From Tubiluchus corallicola (lineage: Eukaryota; Priapulida; Priapulimorpha; Priapulimorphida; Tubiluchidae): a stretch of DNA of 64,000 nucleotides. The stretch is taken from positions 124,001 to 188,000 of the forward strand of contig JAQGDQ010000282.1 in NCBI GenBank assembly GCA_030141605.1, written 5' to 3'. Positions 36,101 to 45,700 of this stretch are shown here, in pieces. Each line of letters begins with the position of its first letter. The first letter of the stretch is position 1. The translations under genes and the position numbers were made by a program. The notes beneath the pieces are model-generated. The model searched no databases. It was not told where the DNA came from and saw nothing but the letters and a program-made list of their open reading frames with translations.

Positions 36101-38963
36101 GACGGCACACTGCCGCCTATGGTTTTCATGTAAGGGACGGAAGACGGCAGTCTGTCGCCACAAGCTCAGCAATAAGCATGGTGGTCTGTTTGTTTTGCTA
36201 CTACGGCCCTACAAAAACATTGTAGGAAAGTTTAACAGCATTGGGCTTGGGGTTGCTTCACAACAATTAACATTGACCAGCCATCCAGCATCTGAAGCCA
36301 GATTCATTTCTCAGTAATGTATTGTATGGTATGTTCTCATACAAAATCACTTGTTGATGGTTGATGAAATGTATGCTTAGTTGCTTGTTCTTATAAAATG
36401 ATTGCATAATATGGATTAGTATTATGACTTCTGTGAACTACTTAGAAAATTGGTTTCTAAATATAAGTACATTATATTTGCTAATTTGTGAAGGTTTGCA
36501 TGTGCGTGAGTGACTGCATGTAAGTGTGCATGTCTGTGTGTGCATGTGTACCAATGAAACTAATATTCAATATTAGTGTTTAATAACATGCAACTATTTA
36601 TTTACAAGATTCTGTTTTAGTAGCATGCATCGCAAGACGCATTACAGCCCAGTTAAAAAGCAACGACGTAGTGAAAGGGTTAATTTAGACTAGATCAACA
36701 TTGATAAGACATATCAGCTTGTATAATTTGTGCATTATTTATGTGTTATAACCCTTTTTCATATTTTTTATAGCCTGAGGGAAAGTCGAGTTCTGAAGAA
36801 AGTTCGTCAGATGACGAGCATGAATGGACTCAAGAAATGAAGAAGCAGCACAAATTATTGCAACATCAAGCCAAGATGCAGAGGCGAAAAGGTGATGAGG
36901 AAACAAAGCTGCAACCAAAATTTTATGAGATAAAAACCGGCCAAGAGTTTAGTAGTCTTCGTAATATAAAGAAGAAAAAGATGGCCAGGTAACTGCAATG
37001 TGTGCTTTTCTTGTTTTTCCATTCTGCTCATGTTAGCATTAATGCACTTAACGGCACTTACTCATTTGCAACTGTCCAACTTCCAAAGAACTAGTTGAAA
37101 AATTGTTACAAACTTTTTAAGTATAGTTAGTCCTCGCTTAACGTCATTCTGCTAGCGACGCTAATCTTTTGACACCTTTTTTAAAATAACCCCACATATT
37201 TCGTCTTAACGACGTTTTTTTCGTTAACTGCATTCGCACCCTGTAAATGAAGCCGACACTAAATTATTGTCAGGCAGTTAGATGTGGCTAGCATAGCACG
37301 ATGATAAATTCCTCTGGTCGCATTCACATCATTTGCCTTTTAGCTGTAACAACACAATACTGAAAGCAAGTCTGATAGAGAATGAAGCTCGAAAGTAAGA
37401 CTGTAAGCACGATGCATTGTTATAATTGCTGACTGAAAAATGGAAAAATTTTAGGAACCAGTCCAAGATTTTTTGTGAAAACATAGGAGGAGGAAAAAAG
37501 GGAGGAAAAATGGCTGAAGGAGAGCAACCAAATTTTGATTTTAGTTTTTGTACTCCAGTTATTCATTAGCTTTTTAATCAAACAAATGTGTAATATAGAA
37601 CTGTAAGCAATAAACCCCATAAAGTGTTTAATTTTTGAGTTTCGCATTGATTTTTCTTCTGCGGCATGACTGAATGCTTTTACGTAGCCGCCCTTCAATG
37701 ATTGTTGTCCCCCTGCGAGCAACTGAACACTTATACTAAAGGCAGAAAATCTTACAAATGCCCCTTTGACTAAAAGTCGACATCCTGGTGATGGACCTAG
37801 CTCAGAGACAATTACATAATCATCTAGAATCGAGGTGGGGGGATTGGAGCAAATAGTCTCCAAAGATTTGAAAAGTGAGACTTCTAAAATGAAATTTTAT
37901 TGGCATGTTCACCGCTTGTAATACAGTTGGCAATACAGTTGCTATATTCAAACGTTATTTCAGTTATTCTTACACACTCATTCATAGATTTAAGTGATTT
38001 TAAACACTTAACTTAATAAGATAATTTTACCTTATGCTAAGACGCTATTCCTCAAAATTTCCCAGAACTACACTAAGAAAGTAGCCCTTTGTTTTATTTA
38101 GCTGTTTGAAACTTGAAAACAATCATTCTGTAAAATATCTCACCTATCTAAGCGCTTAATTCTTATGTGTGGTTTTGCTTTTCTGCTGAAGGAAGTATTT
38201 TTGAGTGCCATAAAGTAATTAAACCAAGAAGTTTTTAAGATATTAGCAGTTTTTAAGATAGCTTGTGGCAAGGCCAGTTTCTACTGCAACTATAATAGTG
38301 CATTTAACAAAGCCAACCACAAATCAATGAGTCACCAAGATAACACTTTTAAGTTTAAACTATTATGTAGTGAGATTTTTAGTACTGCAGGTTAGAACTG
38401 CTAGATGGTTCTTTCTTTTTTTAACCGATTTGTAATTTACTATATCGAATGCTTAAAGTGCATAGTCTAGTCCATTACTCCTCTGGCAAATAGATTTCTA
38501 GTTCTTTTACCACTGTAATGAATAAACTGCTCAAAATTTAGATTTTTTGTAATCGTTTTAGCATGAGCCTAGCAGATAGGCTTCAAGAAGAACAGACTGT
38601 TCAAGTAGAGAAAGATACTGGCTTTGGTGGCAGAGAAATGACTTTCGCCTTGAAAAAGGTACGTTCACTTGTATTACAAATCTGTGTGCTATCTTTGCTC
38701 TTGCATTGTTTATTTTGAGTAATAGTGTTTAAATTAATTATGCAATTTGCAATTTGGTATTGTAGTTGCTGTAGCCAAACAGAAAAATCGGTTTAAATTA
38801 TTTTCTATTGATATCCTGTGTATTTTTCCAGAAGAAAAAGGAAGAAGAAAGAAAAATGCAAGAGGAGAAGCACTACGAAGAACGACGGAATGTTCGACGT
38901 TCGGCACATGGTATTATGGGAAAGCACAAGCCTAAATTCTGGATGGGGAAGCGAGTAAAATAG
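18111..38963 (+). CDS. NOL10: NOL10, nucleolar protein 10 (yeast Enp2 orthologue)
   Basis: WD-repeat nucleolar protein; its yeast counterpart Enp2 acts in 18S rRNA maturation with the small-subunit processome. Exons: 18111-18176, 19298-19343, 20817-20915, 21253-21368, 21871-22007, 23600-23665, 24629-24689, 25177-25262, 26168-26246, 27088-27237, 27411-27530, 29770-29848, 30596-30723, 32488-32586, 32805-32885, 35667-35852, 36774-36988, 38562-38658, 38832-38963. They sum to 680 residues, near the family's usual ~690. Conserved blocks: KSLPEWLSDRKKR, RRRIELIQDFEMP, YILATGTYKPRVRCYD, TRIPKFGRDF, GPAPRWCSFLDN, LRAYMHGFF, a NUC153-type block (DDRFKAIFENPDFQVD, exon 16), and a Lys/Arg-rich tail. Exon 1 was chosen because MQVSTPNSVKIYNLSAGKSLPE matches the family start. 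The exon 2 end could be 19343 (used) or 19340. Intron 15 seems to use a GC donor. Introns hold many transposons. Confidence 0.97.
18290..18590 (+). mobile_element. LINE reverse-transcriptase fragment
   Basis: Plus-strand reading gives SFEEISTALHKLDKNKSQSP, then ENIPVKF, LACPVITPALT, NMAIAQCNFPSCLKIAKVTL with two in-frame stops. This matches the start of the non-LTR RT domain, where K-PGPD-IP--LK, PVI-P-LT--FN-S---G-FP---K-A-V is typical. About 95 residues remain. The fragment is in NOL10 intron 1, in the same strand as the gene, and is followed directly by a pogo-like terminal repeat. Confidence 0.75.
18600..18666. mobile_element. Solitary pogo/Tigger-like terminal repeat
   Basis: The segment ends in TTAAGCGAGGACTTACTG followed by TA. 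Its reverse complement, CAGTAAGTCCTCGCTTAA, is close to the fragment at 37125-37145 (TTAGTCCTCGCTTAAC). No matching opposite end was found nearby, so it looks like a truncated copy. Confidence 0.45.
22234..22874. mobile_element. hAT-like non-autonomous element, copy 1
   Basis: The ends are an imperfect inverted repeat: ATTAAAACCAGGCTTTCACG at the left and, reverse-complemented, ATTAAAGCCAGGACCGCGAC at the right. The interior is related, in inverted orientation, to the element at 34945-35553: shared blocks are CTACTATCC, TGCTCCAAA followed by AAATAGT, and near the other end a GCGAC...CAACAGTCGCCAAAAATT block. There is no open frame resembling a transposase. Target duplication is unresolved, so the superfamily is tentative. 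It lies in NOL10 intron 5. Confidence 0.6.
26514..26577 (-). repeat. Dispersed repeat end, copy A
   Basis: ATCATCATCATATGCCCATT...ATCTATT-TAGACA...CAGGCAGAATTCT is an inverted relative of 42390-42450. The ATC run looks like a short retroposon tail, so on the minus strand this would be the 3' end of a SINE or LINE. It is in NOL10 intron 9. Confidence 0.5.
28262..28359 (+). repeat. Degenerate interstitial telomere-like repeat (TTAGGG)
   Basis: About 98 bp composed almost entirely of GGATTAG, GGGTTAG and GGTTAAG variants, including several perfect TTAGGG units in the second half. It sits in NOL10 intron 11. Confidence 0.85.
28770..29268 (+). mobile_element. RTE-type LINE, 5'-truncated 3' end
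   Basis: After a 16-G run at 28793, the segment has CAGTCCCAAGCCCGGATAAA and GGAAGGGCATCC, which I recognise from RTE-type elements. It then has coding remnants PALIYGLEAASLKKTEEKK, VVEMRMLRWMVGITRRDKIR and, in a shifted frame, NAWRRLIHNGDPA followed by TAG. The segment ends in a (GAA)n tail at about 29247-29268, the microsatellite-type 3' end expected for RTE. Internal deletion and frameshift make it non-functional. It is in NOL10 intron 11. Confidence 0.85.
30014..30394. mobile_element. Possible short hAT-like MITE
   Basis: The ends CAGAGATGTGAGTTC and (reverse complement) CAGAGACCCAATTA are weakly inverted, and GCGGATTTGCG occurs several times near both ends (30033, 30045, 30330, 30358). 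The GC content is above that of the surroundings. No target duplication was seen. It lies in NOL10 intron 12. Confidence 0.35.
31440..32419. mobile_element. hAT-like element hosting a nested pogo-like MITE
   Basis: The left end is TAGGGATATGCTGAT and the right end reverse-complemented is TGGAGATGTCGATAC. They are flanked by TATCTAAC (31432-31439) and GATCTAAC (32420-32427), an 8-bp target duplication with one mismatch, as expected for hAT. No transposase is readable. The pogo-like element at 31521-31846 lies inside and interrupts it. It is in NOL10 intron 13. Confidence 0.6.
31521..31846. mobile_element. pogo/Tigger-like MITE with 24-bp TIR and TA duplication
   Basis: Left end CAGTCAACCCTCGTTAAACC and right end (reverse complement) CAGTCGACCCTCGTTAAACT; over 24 bp, 22 positions agree. 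TA dinucleotides flank both ends (31519-31520 and 31847-31848), the target duplication of the Tc1/mariner superfamily. The element is 326 bp and non-coding, with a GC-rich middle. Confidence 0.9.
33336..34939. repeat. 802-bp direct tandem duplication
   Basis: Two head-to-tail copies, about 33336-34137 and 34138-34939, offset by 802 bp along their whole length, with scattered substitutions and small indels. Each copy carries a short open frame beginning MKLLTSLETVEKKNTYSPNF (101 codons in copy 1, cut to 82 by a substitution in copy 2). No known domain is seen. The duplication lies in NOL10 intron 15. Confidence 0.95.
34945..35553. mobile_element. hAT-like non-autonomous element, copy 2 (inverted)
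   Basis: The ends CAAGGGTTTCACGGGGCCTG and (reverse complement) CTAAGGTTTAGTGGGGTTTG form an imperfect terminal inverted repeat. The interior resembles the reverse complement of the element at 22234-22874. It starts within a few bases of the right edge of the 802-bp duplication. No transposase is visible and the target site is unresolved. It lies in NOL10 intron 15. Confidence 0.6.
36086..36679. mobile_element. piggyBac-like non-autonomous element
   Basis: The left end CCTTTCACTATGGAAGACG and the right end, reverse-complemented, CCCTTTCACTACGTCGTTGC form a short inverted repeat. The right end is followed by TTAA (36680-36683), the piggyBac target; the left flank is TAAT, a one-base decayed version. 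At 594 bp without a transposase frame it would be a MITE. It lies in NOL10 intron 16. Confidence 0.55.
37122..37170. mobile_element. pogo-like terminal repeat fragment
   Basis: TAGTTAGTCCTCGCTTAACG resembles, in opposite orientation, the terminal repeat at 18640-18666. A CGTTAACTGC-like segment near 37220 might be part of the same relic. No intact opposite end was identified. It lies in NOL10 intron 17. Confidence 0.4.
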
Positions 38964-38969
38964 AAGATT

Positions 38970-39170
38970 TAATTCTTGTATAAGTGCTTTTAGAATAATA
39001 GGAAATGATGTAATTCTTGTATAAGTGCTTTTAGAATAATAGGAAATGATGTAATTCTTGTATAAGTGCTTTTAGAATAAAAGGAAAGGATGTAATTCTT
39101 GTATAAGTGCTTTTAGAATAATAGGAAATGATGTAATTCTTGTATAAGTGCTTTTAGAATAATAGGAAAT
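38970..39170 (+). repeat. 41-bp minisatellite in the NOL10 3' UTR
   Basis: Five copies of a 41-bp unit start at 38970, 39011, 39052, 39093 and 39134 (last one partial), beginning TAATTCTTGTATAAGTGCTT. Copies are nearly identical, which indicates recent expansion. The array begins 7 bp after the NOL10 stop codon. Confidence 0.97.
39076..39081 (+). promoter_or_regulatory. Candidate NOL10 poly(A) signal AATAAA
   Basis: Of the five minisatellite copies only the third has AATAAA; the same position in the other copies reads AATAAT. It lies 113-118 bp after the NOL10 stop codon, a reasonable distance for a short 3' UTR. Confidence 0.5.
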
Positions 39171-41094
39171 TTCTGTTACAGTCAAATAGCTTAAAATTCA
39201 GGTTCTAAACTGACGTCACTACAGTCACAGTCAGGATCACATTCAGTGTGTTCTCTACCATTCCAGATTCTATGGAGGAACTTTTGAAAAATTTAAATAA
39301 TTTAAATTCTTTAGACATCACGAGACATAACAAAAAACGCAATTACAAACTAAAGCACACGTTTTGGTGTCACCTAGCTGGAAATCGTACAGAATGGCTA
39401 TAAAAAAATTTGTAATTGGCTCGTGATTGTAGAACGTGCTGTGGAGTGGAAATGATTCTAGCTTACAATCATCATGACTCTTAGTTCCACTCCAACAATC
39501 ATGAAAAAGCATTCTGTGAAAATAACGGAAACTCTGTTGTCTATGTTAACATATATCAGTATGTCAATGCTGAATATAGTCCAATCTCTTTATACCGCCC
39601 ACTTTGGAACCAGAAAAAAGTTGTTGTTATAGTGAGTTTGGTGTTACAACGAGGTCTGTTAAATTTTACCATAGATGAATCACAAAACAGTCAGACAAGT
39701 GTACACTGGTTAGAGTTCTCAATTTTCACTTTAAAGTTAATGAATCAAAAGAAAATTATTAAATTAATCATGTGTGAATTAATGCTCACTATGTGAATTA
39801 ATCACTCATTCAAAATCAATATTAAAAAATTTTACAGAATAAAGTGTCTTGTACTTAACTACATAATAGATTGTAGACCAAGTGCTGCACTAAACAAGCA
39901 TTTGTAAAAAAGGTTAAGTCATAACTATAAATTTCTTCTGGGATTTGTTTGGATGATTCTTAGAATACAAACCAATACCTCGTTTCTTGGGGCAAAAAAA
40001 GAGCCACATGTTTTCTTGTCAGTTGCCATTATGACTGCGTGGCACATTGACAGTTATATCATTATGGTTGTACAATGTACTTTACAGTTTGCAAACAATC
40101 AAAACGTGATAACACGCATTTATACGACGTACGACCGTCTACCCAGTGCCTATGACTCAATGGAGCGTATAGCAGCCTTGTATAGTTGGCATTATATCAA
40201 GAAGCTACTGGCACTAGTTGAGATTGCTGGTGGCATTTCCCCAATGAACACACATGTATTAATTTGCCTGGCAGATGGCAGGTAATTGGAGCTGCCAATT
40301 TTTATATAGCTGAATACAACAATTTTGTTCTTGGCATTTTGCAGGCAGTGAACGGGGCAGTCTGACTGCATTTCCTTTCTCAACTTCCAAAATGTATAGT
40401 TAAGAAGTTGGTTACATTGTAGATAACTGATAAAATCAATATAATCTGTATACAGTGTACAGTATTTTTACATAGTGTATATATTGTAAAATATATGTAA
40501 AAGCAACAAGAATGTATTAGCTATGGAATTGTAATATCTTTATTGAAATCTCTGTCCATCATACTTAAAATTTGGAGGATCTGCTTTTCTGTAGTTAAAG
40601 CTGTTTACATGAATACGCAAATTTACATAAAAAGTTTGGCATTTTTAATTGAAAAAAACAAAAAGGTATAAAATAATCAAACAGCAGTTACTGAAAATTT
40701 TTACATTTCGGCACAACTGCCATTGTTAGCACAACTTTGTTAAATCACCAGGATCGGCAACGATTTCACATGATGACGTGAAATGGCCTTTGCATCAAAT
40801 AAATCGGAAGAATAAATGCAAATTGTTACAAGCTTGTAAGCTAAATAAAACTTTATGTCACCGAGAAGAAAGCATATCTAAAAACGAACACATTCACGAA
40901 CATTTCACCATAAACACCAACTCAAAAACATAAAAGAACTTCAGCCCTATCATTGCCTCTGTATTAAAAGTTCAACAATCTAGGACAAACCCGAGGCTTA
41001 GCTATTACGATAGTAGGTCATCCATAGCCCAACTTTCCTAAGTTATCCAAATTCAAGTATTGGATTCGAGAGTTGATCTGTTGGTAACTCAATT

Positions 41095-41303
41095 GTGCAG
41101 CTTCTTAGCATACATAATCACCGAGTGTAGCTTTTTAGCCTATGTAATCACCAGTGTAGTTTCTTAGCATATGTAATCATCAAGCGTAGCTTCTTAGTAT
41201 ACGTAATCATCAAGTACAGCTATTTAGCATACATAATCATCAAGTATAGTTTCTTAACATACATAATCATCAAGTATAGCTTCTTAGCATACATAATCAT
41301 CAA
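41095..41303. repeat. ~30-bp minisatellite
   Basis: Seven imperfect copies of TAGCTTCTTAGCATACATAA followed by TCATCAAGTG, contiguous with no unique spacers. It is intergenic, between NOL10 and AGPAT5. Confidence 0.9.
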
Positions 41304-42389
41304 TTAAAAAATCCTGTATTCAATTTTTGAACTGGATTTACTACTGGATTTCTTCAACAACTACCTTTTTTATGCATCAAAAACACTAACGTCAGCAGTC
41401 AATTATTACTAACCTATCCAGCTAGCTTAAAATTAATCTAAAACATAGTTATTGCTGACTATAATTACTAGTGCTATACAACAGGAACGCACTGACAATA
41501 ACTGCTGATTAAAGTCATACATAATCAATACATACAAATAAGTTCAATGCTGAATTTTTACAAAATTACAAAGCTGTGTAACATTAGTCGCTGATTGGTC
41601 TAGCAAGGACAAAATGACAGGAAATTTTAGATAGCTGACCACTTAATTCAGTGACTAAATTTGTATAACACAGGGTATGTGTTCGAAAGACTTCGGTTCA
41701 AAACAAAGCTCAGTCACAACCTTTTCATGCCTCAACCTTTCCTTTCTATTTTGGTCTCTTGATAGGAAAACAGTTGGTTTATAAAAACGCTCATCAATTC
41801 ACGTCAATACGAAACAGAAAAAATTCAAATTAACCAAAGCTAAACCACGTTGAATAACATTCGGTGTGGATGACACAAGAAAATAACGATATAAGTTGTA
41901 TATATTATGACACATTGATTAAGGTAATAAGGACACCAGGATATTACATGACTAGTGAGATCAACAGTGAAAATATTGCACATGCAGTAATCAACACATA
42001 CTATTACCAAGTTAAAACGTGTTTTACTTTTACCTTTGGTGCATTCATGGTCACATTTTCATTTTGTATTGTACATGCAAATTTTGTTGTTTGGAATGCA
42101 CGTGGTAGTGGTGGGACAGAAGTTTCATTTTCACAATCGATTAGTCTGATAGAAAATCAATTCGATAATCGATTATAATCAGTTTTTAGGTACAGAAATT
42201 AGTAATATCAAAATTTTCAAGAAATAGCACTTTGAGTGTAACAGATTTGTTACCTTAACCATTGCTTTTTTTAATTACAATGGTGGTAGAAAAAAGTATA
42301 AAGTAAAGAATAAGCTTTAAATGAGTTTATTTTATTAGTCTGAAGCTTACAAAACAGGTAAAGAACACTGCGGTTATTTTTTTATTTTT

Positions 42390-42450
42390 AGAATTCTGCC
42401 TGCCCATTGTCTACAATAGATATAATGGGCATATGATGAACACGATGATG
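42390..42450 (+). repeat. Dispersed repeat end, copy B
   Basis: AGAATTCTGCCTGCCCATTG, then AATAGATATAATGGGCATATG and an ATG-rich tail: the inverted counterpart of 26514-26577. It is probably the 3' end of the same retroposon family, 334 bp downstream of the AGPAT5 stop codon. Confidence 0.5.
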
Positions 42451-42783
42451 CTATGTTTAACGTGCAATTTTTGTAGTTTCTCCCAAAAATAAGTGCAAAT
42501 GGCATTGGTAATGCAATTGATTAATCGGTCCCACAAATAATGACTATACACACAAAAAAATTCTTTGTGGACCTTAAGAAAAAAATGACAAAAATTTTTG
42601 TTCTTTATGGTATTTTAGAGAACTGTGAAAAATAAATGATACCCGTTTAAAAACAATCTTTGAATACAGAATAACAATAATTACTTATTGTAAATCTGCT
42701 CTAATTAACATAACAACACTTAATTACATGCGAATTACTGTTTTTAAAAATAGATTAACAGAACCATTACTTTCGTACACCTG

Positions 42784-45700
42784 CTACGAAACTTTTTTCA
42801 CGCCTAGAATGGTATATCCAACTAAAGATCCATACAGAGCGCTCCACCAATATAAGTTACGTCCTAGTGGCGTACACAAGCTAATGAGTGTAATGCCAAA
42901 CCACAGTGCAAAAGACGGTATGGTCGATTCCCAAGAGAGTTGATTGTGGTGGAACTGCTCAAGGAAATGTTGCTGCACTGTGGAATCACTAGAGTAAAAC
43001 TGAGCAGCCATTCTAAAATAACAAAAAGTGAGTGCCATTGGTAATTTAATATACATTAAATAAACTTGTTAACGAAACAATAAATACTGCACATATGACT
43101 TCACTTTGTAAGGAGTGATCACATCTCATATATGTAAAGTAGTTGTTTTAAATTACACTTAATACTGCACTTACTTATCTTTTTCTACGAACAGCCGATG
43201 AAGCCAATGTCTAATCTTCTCCTCATCTTGTGGGACATCATCAATATCTATTCGCTTTATGTGTATGTAGGTTGTAACAGGCTTTACACAGTATTCTGAA
43301 ATGTAGAATTTAATGAAGAATAATTTTACCACACCAGAATACATAGATCGCGGAACGTCAATCAACCAGCGGGGATCCGCCTCGCAATGGCCAATCAGAC
43401 CCGCTGTATTTTGACTCTAACAGCTTTTCCGTTGCTGGCGAATTGACTTACTCCCAAGCTCAGTGGTATTTGCATGTGAAGTGAATAATAATATACAGGG
43501 AAGGTGCGTGTTCACGATTGTTTTACTTATTAAATTCATTAATAGCAGTGAAAGAGAGTATGGGATGGTGAAGCGTTGTGCTTTGGCACGTAATGTGGGT
43601 GTTCAGTTCCCAGAAAGGTTATAAGAAGTACAACTTGTTATTTTTCCCAATCCAAAAAACAATCCAAACACAAATATCACTGATGCATCGAAGCATGCAA
43701 GAGTCACATAAAAAGCTCAACGCATTCAAAATTAATAAAAATCCTGCTGTCTGCTCCATGTGTTATTGTTACTGCTGGCTACATGTAGAAATGCTGTGTG
43801 CTATATCAAGACTTAGTGCACTGGAATAAGATAATTCAGATACTATACTGTACAGCATAACATAAGATTTTGTTCGTTGTGCGTGAGTGTATGAATGAAC
43901 ACTAGTATGTACGTTTTGTAATGACTAATAGTCACAATGTTTAGCTTGGCTAAGTTACTTGAGCTACCCATGTTTTTCACCTTTGTTTATATGCTCTAGC
44001 GACTCGCAGTGAGCGAGCGTTTGTGAGAACGTGTTACATCATCATGAACGTGGGAGGGGCTAAACACTGCTTGCGATCTGTGTGTTAATCCAAAGTACCA
44101 AATTTTTAAATGCCATTTCAAGATTGAAATTTACCTTATCGTGCCACACTGTAATTACGTTATGTTATCAATTAGTACACTAAACTGGCAGAAAAATAAA
44201 TATTCACGTACAGTAAATAAGGTGGAAATCGAAATTGACTGAACTCAACGAATATCAATATGTCTCATTAATGCACAATCAACTGATGCCTTACTAAATC
44301 ACATAGTGTTGGATGATCTTAATACTTGAACTTTCACTGAAACATAAATCCAGGAACACTTAGCAAATACGCGCAATTAAGTTTTCTTTGGATAAAACTG
44401 GATATAATATCTGTTATGCAGCCAGACAAGGCAAACTGGAATTGGACCAGCTATAATAGCAAAAATCTCTCAATATAATATTAGTGCATGAAGAACAAGT
44501 CAATTCTCTTGAACATTTAATTGTCAGGTTACAACAGAAATTCTGTGGTGCTCAAGTTAGCTGTGATCGATAGACCACCATATTCAGCAAACCATTGCAT
44601 GACAACGTCTTCATTTTTTATGAATTTTTAGAATTTCTTATTGATTTTTTTGGCAAAGTATTCCCAAATTACCATTGTAGGAGACTCTAATATTCACTTT
44701 AACTGTGATTCAGATACAGACTGTAATACAGTTTTACATATGGTCTAAGCAGCATGTCACCCATCTTACTCATAAGTCTGGAAACATCATTGACTATCAT
44801 TACCAGAACTGATTCTAATCTTGTGCTTTCTATTCCAAAGGTTAGAGATTTTTAGTTGGGTTGGATCATTGCTTTGTTGAGTTCACAATAAATACTCAAA
44901 AGCAAAATTACTGAGGAAGGAAACTGACTTCAGATACATTTTACTTATTTGGCTAGGGGTTTACACAACCTTGTCACAACTATACAAAACAAACTGATGC
45001 AAACTTAGCATAAAAGGAATTGGACACAGGGTTTTAAAATTAATCAAAGAAAAGCATGCTTTACTAAAAAAAGAGGAAAATTATTGTACAGAATAAAGTT
45101 CCTTGGTAAAGTGAAACAGCAATATATCTTAAAAGACTTGTTGAGAGAAAGTGGAATAACAAGAACATGCAACAAAATTGGGACTTATATAAAGAATTCG
45201 ACTACTTTATTAAGACTGACTGATGACATTTGGCAAGATATGGAACAAGGAGAAGTCACATCTATGGTTGCTTTGGATCTGATAGCCATGAACTTCAAAA
45301 CTTCATACAGTATTAAAGAGTGGATGGATTAGACTCACTTAAAAAAAGAGACTGAGACTGATCATATTATTTTTGGTAACAAATCACAACTCGATAAATG
45401 TTCATTGTCATCTTTGAATGTTGGTACTAATAATGTGCAAACTAGTCACTCAGTCACATATTTGGCTGCAATTCCAGACTACTATTTAAATTTTTAAGCA
45501 CATATACATTCTAAGTGTAAAAGGCAGGCCATAATTTACAATGAATTACAAAATTAAGAAGGTATTTATCTAAGGATTCAATGCAATGTATCACGCCTCC
45601 GCTTGTTTTATCAAACTTTAATTATGTATATTCAGTATATGTTGGATTCCCAGAGTGCCCCTTGAAGCCACTGCAAAAGTTGCAAGAGGTGTAGCAAAAT

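Larger units (their letters stand above)
38964..42783. other. Convergent intergenic region between NOL10 and AGPAT5
   Basis: The 3' ends of NOL10 (plus) and AGPAT5 (minus) face each other. Besides the 41-bp and 30-bp minisatellites listed separately, I see no gene. A segment at 39580-39660 (AATCTCTTTATACCGCCCAC, then TTACAACGAGGTCTG) has the look of one end of a pogo-type element, but no partner end was found. The stretch 41580-41720 is unremarkable apart from a weak pol III B-box-like GGTTCAAAAC. Plus-strand TTTATT at 42327-42336 reads AATAAA for the AGPAT5 transcript. Confidence 0.55.

Noticed and set aside
38970-39170. CRISPR-like direct repeats (also 41095-41303)
   Set aside because: Units are contiguous without unique spacers, and the context is a eukaryotic genome; these are minisatellites.
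39953-40285. 110-codon plus-strand open frame in the NOL10-AGPAT5 gap
   Set aside because: No domain, no splice context, and possible overlap with a decayed pogo-type element.
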